From positions 26,658,350-26,722,349 of the forward strand of contig CM055608.1 in assembly GCA_029379385.1 (NCBI GenBank): 64,000 bases of DNA, given 5' to 3'. Positions 1 through 11,429 of the stretch are shown here, in pieces. Both the position numbers and the translations under genes were made by a program. This stretch comes from Quillaja saponaria (taxonomy: Eukaryota; Streptophyta; Magnoliopsida; Fabales; Quillajaceae). The notes beneath the pieces were generated by a model. That model was not told the origin of the DNA and made no database searches. It saw only the letters and a list, made by a program, of their open reading frames with translations. How positions within the stretch are numbered: position 1 is the stretch's first letter; every line of letters starts with the position of its first letter.

Positions 1-531
1 TTTTCTTAGCCAAAAAACAGATATCGGCCTTAAATTCATTTTTTTTCTTTTTTGCTTCCATACCAAACTTGTATAAGAAAAAAATAAAAAAAATAAAAAG
101 AAAAGAAGAAGAAGAAGGGATAGGATAAAAAGTGAAAAAGAAAAACGATTAATTTGCTTCTTTGTCTCTATTTACAACTATTAAGATAAAGGTACCAATT
201 AATTTAATTGATAAATTTATTCTCTTATATCACTTAAACCGAATGATAAAATTTCTTGGCGTCACCCAAATTAAATAATCTAACATTAAGAATAGAATTT
301 AAGAAAGATGAAGCCTAAACACCAAAAAAGTACGATAGTAATGCCTTTCTGAACCGTTTCAGGAACAACCCAAGTTCCTAAAAGAACAGAAGTAATTGCT
401 CAAGTCCACTCAATTTAAGTACAAACAAAAAGATTCAATATATCTCTTTGTAGGGAAAAAATGCAAGATATTTCACAAAACAGTTTAATCTGTAACATTA
501 TGCTAATAACTTCCATACGTTTAAATTATAT
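1..531. other. AT-rich spacer, no gene seen
   Basis: Low-complexity A-rich and polypurine runs (about 70-125) followed by AT-rich sequence. No supported exon. Its right part may include the end of the 3' untranslated region of the minus-strand PP2A gene, but no clear polyadenylation signal could be fixed. Confidence 0.5.
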
Positions 532-761
532 TTAATGCTGCTTTCTCCATGATCTTGAATGATCTGACCGAGACAAAATGATAAAAACGGAAAAAATTAA
601 GTGGGAAAGAACAGTTAACAAAAGAGAAGAAAAAAAAAGAAGAAAAAGAAAGAAGAATGGCACAAAATGGAGAGGAGCAGATTCATCATCTTCTGTCCAA
701 TCCCTGGCCCATTTGAGGTTTAACACAATTGACCAACCAGTTAAACTGAAACCATATCCTC

Positions 762-3700
762 TCAACCATTCTGTGCAGCCACATCTGCCAGTCTCTTCCA
801 AGTCAACTCCCTCTGCTCTTCCACCTCTTTTGCCCTAGCCTCTCCTTCTCCATGCTGCCTTTGGCACTCATCAAACAATTCCGCATCCATTTCCATGAAC
901 ATTTTGCGAACATTGACAGTCAGCCCGTGTACTGCCTGGTTCCAGTGACTCTGGATATTTTTCTCTAATGCTGCAAATATTATTGGTAATATAACAGTCC
1001 GGTTCTGGGCAATTAAGCTAACAATGTGCTCAGTTATTCCACAAAAAAAGAGCTCGTTCTGCAACCTGCATTGTAAATGTCACTAAGCAAAGACTAGAAA
1101 AGAATTTAACAAACAAAATATCGTTGCTGAATGGAGTAAACATTTCAAATTCCAACTGATCAGTATTCTCAAATTTAAGTAATTCTAATTAAAATGACAT
1201 GAGAAACATGTCATGACACAGGAGTTTATATATTATTTCAGTTATTATATTTTATTTTATTTTGTTAGGTAGTAGTCTTGTGCCTCGCATGTGACTTTTA
1301 AAATATATTTGAACTGCTGGAATTAGAAGTCTTCTTTGGGAGTTTAATCTAGGGCTAGTAATTAAAAGTTTTAGTTGTAACACTAATATAAATAAGCTGT
1401 AATCCAGATTTAGGTGGTATTATTTTTAATCAACAAACTTCAGAAACTAGAGGTTTTCATAAACCCTGAGTTCATTATCCAGTTCCAACTCCTTTCCTAC
1501 TTGTTTCTAGCTTTAATTCTTTTGATCTATTGCATCCCCTAAACTACGCCATATCACCATGCACAGTGATAAGTCATATAATCAGATTAGCAACTTAATA
1601 TAAAAAAATGATCAACAATTGACAAATGATTAAATCTGTGATCAACATGGAAAAGGTGAGAATGAGGGAGAGAAGATTCATCACTAAACAATCCAAACAA
1701 TGGCAACCTCAAGGACCCATTCTGTTATTATTTATTAACTACAAATTACCCCAGTAGAAGTAATCATATAGACGAAGTTACAATCCAAACAATGGCAACC
1801 TCAAGGATTCATTCTGTTATTATTTATTAACTACAAATTACCCCAGTAGTAATTAATCATATAGATGAAGTTACAAACACGTGCGCAAAGCTAGTCTCAA
1901 TTCAACTTAACCCAAATAATCTTCCCAGCTTCTAACTGCATAGTTCCAACACTACATAAACATATTAGTTGCTGGGAAAACCAATCCTAAGCTGATTGTG
2001 CAGACAATACATTCTAAAAGGTTGTGCGAGCTTCATTTGCATCTAGATATCAACATTGACAGATTCCATAAATAGAATAAATCTTCAAAAGTAATACTGT
2101 CCTGATGATCTTTAAATTACAAATCAGGACACAAAAATATTGACAGTAAATTATCTAAGATTTCAATACCATGCATTCATCATTTTTTTTAAAGAAGCTT
2201 TGTTTAGGTTATAGAAAGATATTGTTAACAAAATTTCATGTTCACAAATAACAAAGCATAGGTCGATAAAGATATGAAAGATAACAGAGAGGATAGCAAA
2301 GAAAAGAACTACAAGTATATAGCTTATAATCGAATTTTGCTTATTGCCAAACAATCAGTACTACTAAGTATAACATTGCCCTGTCCCTAATGTGTGCACG
2401 TCTGTAAAAAACTACTAAGTTGAACTGACTGAAAGAAGCAAATAAAAAAAACTGTAAGAAGAAGAGATGTAGTAGTGATTTGAGCAACAAAGACCAATGA
2501 ATGAACCATCAAAAGAGTCATCACCTCAATTTGGAAATAGAAAAAGATTTGATGAACAATAGCAACAGAAAAGTAAAGGGAGGTCAAAAATAAGGAAAAA
2601 GCAGTAAAAAGTGTTTAACAAAAAATAAACCCAAATCAAAGCAGAGGGTAAATAATTTTTTTTATCAGCGCAACTAGGTTAGAGAACAATTAATGGATTA
2701 AGTAATGATGAAATTAATAAGTAGAAACACCTTAAGCAACTGCCATAAGTCTTTCTTTCTTTCTTTATTTATTTTTGGCAATTGATGGAAACCATCTGAC
2801 GTATAAAAGAGATTATGCAAGGATCAAATAAACTTCAGTCAGATCACGATATTTTCCATTAAAAGCTTGAAGTGCCGCATGATTACAGCTACCAAGTGTT
2901 GAATAAGGAGCAGTGGTATGTATGCGCTAATTTTGAATACTCCAACCAAATCTTAGTACAAAGTGCTATCTGCTAATTTTTCTTTTAATTTGTTCCCATA
3001 AACAAGTTCTATAGGTATAATATATGCCAACCAATAGGATGCCCCTTTAGCACATTCCACTACTGTCCAGCAGTTCAATTTAGAACCCAATTTCCAGGTT
3101 TTTATTAATTTTATATCTCAGAATTAAACCTCTTGACTACAAATAAATAATTAAATCACATGCACTACATGTCCAAAGCAATATGACTGCACTAGCAGAA
3201 TTTATAAATACAATGAAGGCCAGAAAACACAATAATCAAAAAAATATCCTCCTCCTCCATCAGCTAACATATAAGCTTCAGCTATAATTTATGCAGTAAA
3301 ACATGACATTAGCAGCACGATAAAGTAAAAAATGAATTAGAAATTTTATCAATCCAAGATATAAGTCCAAGTGTGGTACTTTTGGGGGAATAAAAAAGGA
3401 TATGGAAAGGCTATTATTGTTTCAATTAGTGAGATAGCTGTAAACCCAAATAAGTAAATACAAAAGATGCAACAGGAATTTTGCTTGGATGATGACATTT
3501 ATAAAAATAACTTTTGCACACCCTCTTCAAAGAGTTGTGTACTACAAGAAGATGCAGCATTCATAAACAATGCATTATATAGTACTTATTAATTGAAATA
3601 GTCTCAGATATAAAACAACCAGCATATATTTTAATTGTTCCACAAACCTGAAAGTGATGGCTATTGAGGCAGCGGGCAATCTGTCTGAAAAGGGGTACCA

Positions 3701-4812
3701 TGCAGCGCTGAAACTCTGCAGATTGCGTTGCCTCCAGCACTTCCTCAAGTTCTCCTAGGAAAAGAACTTCCTTTTGACAATTGGTCACAGGCCAGTACTT
3801 TAACAAACCCCTAATAACTGTATCTGCCAGCTTGTAATCTTTTTCAACAAACTGAGTGATGCAATATGATAGCTGCTGATGATAAATTGATATTGGCTTA
3901 GGCTTATGGAGAGGTATAAGTGCCCGAACAAGAAACAGCTTGTGCTCCTCTTTCATTGGCAGTGCAAACCCATTGATTATACTCCCAAGAATCTCCAAAA
4001 GCTCGCCAATTCCACTGTGCCTCTCAGTTTCATAAATAAACCTATAAAATATATTATTAATTGCCTTCCTAATAAATGGGCGGTGAACCATGAACTTCCC
4101 ATATATTCGATGCAAAATTGTCTTCAAATATTCCCGCTCTCGCTGATCCTCAGAGTCAAACAAATCAAGTAATTTCATCACAAAGGAATGATCAATATAC
4201 CGCTTGGCAACTTTGGTATCGGTATCCGATGACACCACATATCGGAGAAGCAGCTCATACACAAGCTGTAAATGGGGCCATGATGGTTCCAAACAAGGTT
4301 CCTCCTCTTCTGGATCAGTATTCTCCTGGCCTGTGTTTTCATGAGAAGCTGGAGGCAAGCATCTAAATATATTTACTGATATCATTCTTATCATTTCTTC
4401 CTTGACAAGTCTCTGTAATCTTCCCTGAACCCGATTGTATAAAGTCAACCAACTCCATAAGATTTTGACGCTTAATTTCCTTTTCTCGAACAGACTTCAA
4501 GGTATCCGAGAAATCAAATGAAAAGCAACAAACTTGCAACTTTCTAATAAACAAATTCTGCCTTTCCGCAACTGGCACGTCCCGTAAAGGAGGAAGGGGT
4601 TCGATGGTACCAGAAGGCGTAGCAACAGCAATCCCGGAAGCACCTGAATTAGGACCTGCCGAGATTGGCCCAGCTCGAGAGGCATGGTTGACAACCACAT
4701 TCACCGACCCAGAATTGCGGTTCCCCGGTGGACCATGCCCATATAGAGAAGAATCATTAGGGTCGGACTTGGAGGGCTTACGATGCCCGCCCTTTATAAT
4801 CTTCTTGAACAT
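762..4812 (-). CDS. PP2A B' (B56) regulatory subunit, 2 coding exons, 2 frameshifts
   Basis: Substrate-selecting B'/B56 subunit of protein phosphatase 2A, which docks the scaffold A and catalytic C subunits and directs dephosphorylation in cytosol and nucleus. Coding exons are 4812-3648 and 1065-762 on the minus strand, with a GT-AG intron 3647-1066. The second exon continues after HSHFQ-type residues with VAERALFLW, a B56 hallmark. Further hallmarks in exon 1 are [63 protein letters not shown] and LLKYWPVTN, all HEAT-like helices of the B56 core. The N-terminus is short and Gly/Asn/Ser-rich; the end is [13 protein letters not shown]. Continuing across two extra bases gives 488 residues, normal for the family. 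As read, there is an extra G near 4400-4401 (stop follows at residue 149) and an extra T at 1032 that creates TGA. Either the assembly has errors or the gene is dead. Start chosen because MFKK is the first Met and typical of plant B' proteins. Family call very sure; subtype (eta/theta/gamma clade) not. Confidence 0.93.
1066..3647 (-). other. 2.6-kb coding intron of the PP2A B' gene
   Basis: Donor is CAG|GTTTGT at 3648/3647 and acceptor is TGCAG|GTTGCA at 1066/1065. The intron is AT-rich and holds a 92-bp tandem duplication (1689-1875). No other gene is visible inside; the small ORFs around 2163-2587 have no family features. Confidence 0.85.
1689..1875. repeat. 92-bp tandem duplication in PP2A intron
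   Basis: Two near-identical units, 1689-1780 and 1781-1875, both starting CAATCCAAACAATGGC and ending in GAAGTTACA. They differ by a few substitutions and a short indel. Confidence 0.9.
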
Positions 4813-5260
4813 TTCTCAAGTGGAACAAACCCTAACCCTAGGTAGTGGTTTGTGTAGCTGGGGAATGAGATCAAAACAAGCTCGTGATTGGATTCTGATT
4901 GAGCCAACTCATAAAAATAAAATGCATGGAAGAAGAATAATAGCGTAGGATGTTTTAACAAAATATATGGTTCTGGCATCAAGCAAAAAATTTCAAAAAG
5001 GAACGGATCTGAAATTGGGATTCGGAAAAGATCAGTACCGTCCTTCAAAATTGCTGGGAAAAATAACCATCGATGGCTCAAATAGTCGAGTCATCCGAGT
5101 CGGAACACCGGAATGCCGGCAAGTTGATCTGTCGGAGTCTCGGAGATGAGTTCCGGGCGATCAACCCGTTTGAATCAGATTGCAGAAAGAGAGAGAGATT
5201 GAGAGTGGAAAAAGCAGGGGGATTGGGGAATAATTAAAGAAGAAAGAGAAGAAATAGTCA
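4813..5260 (-). other. 5' leader of PP2A B' gene
   Basis: Between the start codon at 4812 and the AT-rich spacer lies a GC-richer stretch with several in-frame stops on the minus strand and splice-like sites (GACG|GTACTG near 5039, ATCAG near 4900). It probably contains the 5' untranslated exon and a leader intron. Polypurine AGAGAGAGA/AGAAGAAAG tracts near 5188-5255 mark the promoter-proximal end. Boundaries are inferred. Confidence 0.45.
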
Positions 5261-6632
5261 TTTTCTAGGAATTCTTTTTTTTTATATATAATTAAATTTT
5301 ATTATTCACACGATAATCTTTCAAAAAAATTGGTTTAATTACTGCTTAGTACTCTCAGAGTAGTCGGGAGTGGCTACGTTTTTAATTTAGTCATAATATT
5401 TATAATCAATTTCATTTTTTACGATTCAAATTTTTTTAATTAATTTACGTGTTCTTATTTTCATGATATATATAATACAATAGTTTTATATAATTTAATA
5501 ATAAAGTAATATAAAATTGGTAATATACAAAAAGAATTTATATATATTATACAGGAGATAAGCCATTAGTTTATACTAGTAAATATTTTTCTTATTTTTT
5601 TCTGGATTTTCTTGATTTCTTCACTGATATTGCTGTGAAACTAATCATTCAGCTCTATCACGACTACTGGAATGTCGTCCAATAATTACATATTTCAAGG
5701 TTTTATATTAGTAATTTAACCAATTCTACTTTTTTTTTCATTATTTTACCAATTTGATCAAATTAAAAATTAATTAGGTTTTTTTTATTATTTTCTTAAG
5801 AGAGATCATGATAGATAATTTTTTTGATTTCTACTTAAATAGTTATCTTTAATTAAATAAAAAAAGCTATTATATATAAATTGAAATTAATAAATTAATA
5901 AATGTGAATAATTCATCTTTTATTGAAAGATATGCGAATTAACTAAACAATATTTATATTTTATATTTTAAAAAAAAAACTTCTTCACACATGTCTAAAA
6001 TATTAAATCTATAAAGCCATGAACATGCCTTCTAAATTATATTAATATTGCACAGATCTCTTTTCTATATTTTAAACTCGTACAAAATTTACATGAAATT
6101 TTAAAATAAGCTATAACTAAATTCAAATTCTAAAAAATTGAGATAAACTTTTTAAAAATACTCTTATGATCATATTATGAAAATACATATAATTTTTATT
6201 TATTATTAAATTTAAAATAAAAGTTGAATTTTTGATCATTTCTGAAAATTATAAAAAAAGTAAAAAATAAAATAATGTTTGTAAAATTCTTACCAAATAA
6301 TTTTTTTATAATTTTTTTAGTTATAATATTATTTCACTAATGGTTATCAATTTAATTTTAAGTTAAATAATAACATGTTAAAATAAATAATTTTAAAATT
6401 TTATTTATCTCTACGTTGGTGGCGTTTTATCTTATTTTAAAATTCATGGAAAATATATATAGATTTTGAAAAAATAAAATAGAAGTCTATGTAATATTAG
6501 TAAAATTTAAAGGGGATTGGAATAATTTATGGTAATTGAAAATACCTTTCAGTTTGTAAGTTTCTAATAACGCACATGGCTTCAGGTGAGAAGACTCCAA
6601 CAATACTGAGGGCACACGTGTAAATCGAAGTA
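5261..6632. other. AT-rich spacer, no gene seen
   Basis: Very AT-rich sequence without ORFs, RNA genes or clear repeats. I see nothing in it that supports a feature. Confidence 0.6.
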
Positions 6633-6640
6633 ATCGCAGG

Positions 6641-7204
6641 TAGGGCTGTGCAAGATACCCGAAAAAATTGAATACCTCGAATTGAACAGGTAATTTAGTT
6701 CGGCTAAATTAGGGCATTTTACATATTTGGTTCGGTTCGGGTAGTTAAAGTTAACACCCGTTATTTTCAGTTCGGTTACAGGTAGTGAGGTATAGTACAC
6801 ATGGGTACCCGTGGTTACCAGAAAATCAAAATATATAATTTTAAAATTTTTATTTTTTTATTTTTAATGTATTGTGTTAATTTATAATTTTATATTTTTA
6901 TTTGTGTTGAATATGTTAATATATTATGTTTTTTGTATTTTTCTTTTATAATAACTAATGAATTTAAAAAGTATGAGATTCAAAAACAAAAAAAACAAAA
7001 ATTTCAAATTAATTTTAGATGAATATTGATAAATTTTGGATAACCGAATACCCGAACCAAACTACTCATATTTTTTCATTTCGAGTAATTTCGGGTTATG
7101 CCTATTTTCTATTCGGTTCGGTTCTTAAATTTTATTATCTAAAAAATTATGTTCGATTCAAAAATTATCCTGTCATAACCGAACCGATCCCGTACACACC
7201 CCTA
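6641..7204. mobile_element. hAT-type MITE, 564 bp, perfect 8-bp TSD
   Basis: Starts TAGGGCTGTGCA and ends in the near inverse TACACACCCCTA. It is flanked by the perfect 8-bp direct repeat ATCGCAGG at 6633-6640 and 7205-7212, the size made by hAT transposases. The interior repeats motifs such as GGTTCGGTTCGGG near the left end and their inverse near the right end. No transposase, so non-autonomous. Short ORFs here (6582-6800, 7019-7252) are incidental. Confidence 0.85.
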
Positions 7205-7212
7205 ATCGCAGG

Positions 7213-9202
7213 TACATCACTGCTTCTCGTTATTGATATTGATATTTCCTGAAATTTGATTGGTTTCCATAAATCAGGTTGTCAATTGGTTTCCATAAAT
7301 CAGGTTGTCAAGGAGTCGGGTGGATTATTTCCATTTTATTTTAGGACCAAATTACTATCTACTTTTTCAATTTGGTCCCTTAACTTTTTTGTTCTCCTTT
7401 CTTTCTAGTGACAAAACAAGAAAATCCATCATTAAAATTTGAAAACATAAAAGTAGATGAATTGGCTATTGTCTTGTAGTTTGAGGGATTAAACTGTTTA
7501 TAGAAATTTATTAATCTTCTTAGTGTGTAGAATTAATACGTGGATGTTTTTATTTATCTTGTGCTATATATTTAATTATAAAAATAATTTAGTGGTAATA
7601 ATGATTAAATTCTTGACCATTTATAAAGGCTTTTTTATCATATTAAAAAGTAATTTTACTTAAAATCTTAAATGATAAGATCTAAATAAAGATTAAGTTT
7701 TTGGTTATCTTTTTGATAAGTTATGAGGAGTAAATTTTTCATAATTTTTTTAATACTAGCGTGGATGATTAGTAATTGACTAAACTAAAAAGTGATTAAT
7801 CGATATGGACATAAGTTGATTCAAATATATAGGATCGCTAAATAAAAAATATTAAAAATTAGAAAGAGATTTTCAAATCTCTTACCCTGATAAATGATAG
7901 TAAACTAATAAAATCTATCCCCCTTTTTGTTTTTCTAAGTTGATTAGTTATAGCACTTAGATATCTTTGGAGCTATATTTTTTTTCATCCATAAGAGGAG
8001 TTTTTCAATTAATCAAATAAGAGATTATGACATAATTCAGTAATATTATAAGGGTTTTTTTAGCGAGTGCCTTAAGAACACTTGATAAGATATAATAAAT
8101 ATGAATTATGGAATTTGAAATATTTTAAAAGTAATAAATTATTTATTATACAGTACAAAAATTATGGTAAACTACTATAATTAATGATGCAAAATTTTTA
8201 TATTGATCATCTTAACAAGTGCAATAAAGACACAAATTAAAAAAAATTAATTACTATTCAAATCACAAATATTATAATTAACTCATTAAGAAAAAAAATA
8301 ACTTTCAAAAAAATCAAAATTTACTAATAATCATGATGAGACTTGAACCTAAGATATGACTACTCTGTTACAATCAAAACTAAGACCAAATTAGCATGAG
8401 TTACACTACTGGGAGATGATACAAATTAACAAAATTAAATTAGGAGGGAGAGGGGGAAATGAAGATCAAATATTGATTAAAATGGTAACCATTGATGACT
8501 CGTTCCATGTTTTACCAAGCTCAATGGCCAAGCATGACTTGAATGTGTAGAATTGGCATTAGGTACTATAAGTCAAATATGTCTTCTTTTTTTGGCTAAG
8601 AATAAGTCAAATATGTTTGATTAATAGTGACGTGGATGGGATAAGAATGAGATTGCCTAGTTCCACCAATCAAATCAACTCCTCTTTGTCATATAATGCA
8701 AGTGAGGGAATTTCATAGTGACATGGGTCCAATTTTATAAAACAAAGTGTACATTGTGGTATTCTATTCTATTTTTTGTCTGTGTCTTTGATTTTCATTT
8801 ACATTTCACTATCTTACTTTTTGATAAAGAGCTATGGGGGGTTTAGCAATCTAGGATATAATAATTGAATGTGTAATTTAGGAGGTACCAAATTTTATTA
8901 AATATTTTCTTATTGAATTTTAAATCACTTTTGGAGTGCTAAAGTATTATTACTTGATTACATTGTATAGTTTATATTAACAGCAAATCAGAGTAAAATG
9001 AAAATGACATCTGACAAATGTGAGATGGGCTATATCTCACCGTTCCTCAGAAATCCAAATCCAAATTAACTTGAAAAACAGGGAAGAAAAAAGATTAAAA
9101 GATGGATAAATCTTCCAATTGTGTTTTATGCAATTAGTATGTGCACTTAAAGATTAATTTATCATCTTCTTGTTGCAGTATCATCTTCTTGTTGCAATAT
9201 AC
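7213..9202. other. AT-rich spacer with small repeats
   Basis: No gene. Contains a 26-bp tandem duplication at about 7260-7311 (TGGTTTCCATAAATCAGG twice) and one truncated copy of a Mutator-like MITE at about 8052-8230. Confidence 0.6.
8052..8230. mobile_element. Truncated Mutator-like MITE copy
   Basis: Its left end GGGTTTTTTTAGCGAGTGC and following sequence match the inverse of the intact element at 46231-46429 along most of its length, including CTTGATAAGAT and TAAATTATTTATTA. The right terminus is degraded (AACAAGTGCAATAAAGAC), so it is an old copy. Confidence 0.65.
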
Positions 9203-9210
9203 TATGTGAC

Positions 9211-9445
9211 TAGGGGTGAAATTCAAATCAATTTAGCATCCAAATTCAATTAAAAATATTCGAATTCGATTTTTGCTTGATATTCAAATATTACATTATT
9301 TGATTTTATATTCGATCAATTAATTTGAAACAATATTCGAAGTAATATCATTTTTTATTAAGAGTTTAAATAATTCTTTTTTCCATTTTTTTTTTACCGA
9401 ATTATCTTTAAAATTTAAAATTATTCGATTTGAATTCAAGCCCTA
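9211..9445. mobile_element. hAT-type MITE, 235 bp, decayed TSD
   Basis: Terminal inverted repeats TAGGGGTGAAATTCAAATC and (inverse of right end) TAGGGCTTGAATTCAAATC. Flanks TATGTGAC and AATGCAAC match at only 5 of 8 positions, so the insertion is old. The interior has repeated ATTCGAATTCGA-like motifs as in the 10839 element. Confidence 0.7.
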
Positions 9446-9559
9446 AATGCAACAATGCGACACCAACCTTTAAGAAAAAAAATCCACAACAGCATATTAC
9501 TTACAAATTATTTTGAAAACAGCTCAACAATAAGATAATATCCTCTTATAGAACTTTGT

Positions 9560-10400
9560 GATACATTTAGATGCATAAATTTGAAATTAAAGTTGAAACT
9601 GCAAAATCAATTTCAATTCAATTAGAAGTGAAATTGATTAGAATTACAATTCATAAGTTTGAATCATATAAAGAATTATAATCATAATTGTACTTTAAGC
9701 ACTTAAACGTTGCCTGTGGCAGTTTTTGACAAGGTAGGAGATGTCTCCAAAGATTCCTAATGGTGGTTTCGTTTTTAGCAAGTTCCAATGGTAGTTGTCA
9801 TCATTTATTGTGGGTTCTAGCAATGGTTGTTGTCCTCTCTGGCTAGTCGATGGTGGATGTTATTGGCATTTCCCACTAGTCTTGATGTCGTTGTCGCCAT
9901 CTCCGGAAATCTCGATGGTGGTTGCCGTTGCTCAAGCCAAAGGGTGATAGTGGGTGGCAACTAACATAGGTGGAGGAGGTTTTCGACGGTTGGCGGCAGT
10001 CAACGGGTGGATGAGGCTACTAGTGGGTGGTGGCTTGTAATGAGTGGGTGAGGTTATTGGTGGGTAGTGATCGATAATATAACATAATATGCTATCATAA
10101 GTAGCTTCTGGCAATGATAACATATAAACAAATTATTTAGGGTGAAAATTATTGTATATTGTGTTTTTTGGGGCCTGTCCTCTACCATAAGAATTGAAAA
10201 TGATGTTTGATAAATTTTAGTAGTTTCTAATTTTTTGGATTTGAGTAGAGAATTTCAATTTGAATTCTAATTGTACGGAAAACTAAAAATTGGAATTGAG
10301 AAATTTAATTCTAATTTTATGCATAAGTTCGCTTGAATACAATGATTTAGAATTAGAATTAAATCTCTCAATTCCAATTTTTTAGGCTGCAACTAGCTCC
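9560..10400. repeat. Dispersed repeat related to 27290-27930
   Basis: The ends carry inverted AATTC/GAATT-rich sequence and the middle (about 9750-10080) is GGTGGT-rich. On the minus strand the middle shares phrases such as GACAACTACCATTGGAA with the repeat inside the UPF0729 intron. This suggests two old copies of one non-autonomous transposon. Ends are approximate; the ORF at 9932-10123 is a by-product of the GGT repeats. Confidence 0.45.
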
Positions 10401-10838
10401 ATTACCATGCATGATGTTCTATACTATCATACAAACTGGTTGTTAATAATTGGTAAAGAATCTTTACATTACTTCAATGCTACAACGAATACATATAATA
10501 ATGGGCTTCAGTCTAATGTTGGCCCAAACTACTCTAGCTGCTTTTATCATTTTAGTAAAATTAAAATTTGTTTGAATGAGCTATACTAAAAACTTAAACA
10601 TTCTTATGTGTCTTCATATCATATCCACGTATTGAATTATTTCTTTTTTGTACATAGAGTGTTTTTGATGTCCTTTGACAACAAAATTTAATTTAAAACA
10701 AAAAAAAAAAAAAAAAAAACTATCCACTGACACGATTCTATTCTTAAAGAAACACTAATTTCAAATAGGAACATACCTCTTACACCATCAAACCAACCCC
10801 TCAAGTGATGCAGAAAATATCACTATCTTCCTTTTAAT

Positions 10839-11170
10839 TAGGGATGGCACTCAAATCAAATAATTCGAATTCGGATTCGAATTTTACTTAACATTTGAAT
10901 TTTAATTTGAATGCGAATAGTACATAATTCGATTCGATATTCGACAAATAATTATAATTAGTATTCGAATTCGAATTAATATTCGAAATAATATATGTTT
11001 TTATTATAAAATTATAATAATAAAAATAACATTTTATGATTTTTTTAAACCAAAATACTCTAAATATTCGAATATTATAATTCGAGTTCAAATTTCAAAA
11101 TAAGATTCGTATAAGTATTCGAATTCGAATAGTGCCTATTCGAAGTTATTCGATTCGAATTACACCCCTA
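10839..11170. mobile_element. hAT-type MITE, 332 bp, perfect 8-bp TSD
   Basis: Begins TAGGGATGGCACTCAAATC, ends with the inverse TAGGGGTGTAATTCGAATC. A perfect 8-bp direct repeat CTTTTAAT lies at 10831-10838 and 11171-11178. The interior consists of many ATTCGAATTCGAAT palindromic motifs. No coding capacity. Confidence 0.88.
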
Positions 11171-11429
11171 CTTTTAATGGACATCAGGCCTTCTTTAGCA
11201 TGATATCTAAGATAAAGACACTTACAAAATATAATTAATAATAATTTTCAGAGATTTTTATCATAAAATAAGTCATTCTCTGATGAGAGATGAGTCTCAC
11301 ATAAAAGTGGGACTCCCATACACACAGAATTGTTATATTACATTTGAAATATATGCTGTCTATGTGCACATATTTAACACGAGTTGAGCACAGGTAACTA
11401 TAACTCATTCCCCATTCTTTCTTTCTTTT

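Noticed and set aside
578..838. 86-codon plus-strand ORF
   Set aside because: It lies opposite the PP2A last exon and 3' UTR and is an antisense shadow with Lys/Arg low complexity.
9932..10123. Pro-rich 63-codon ORF
   Set aside because: By-product of GGTGGT repeats in a dispersed element.
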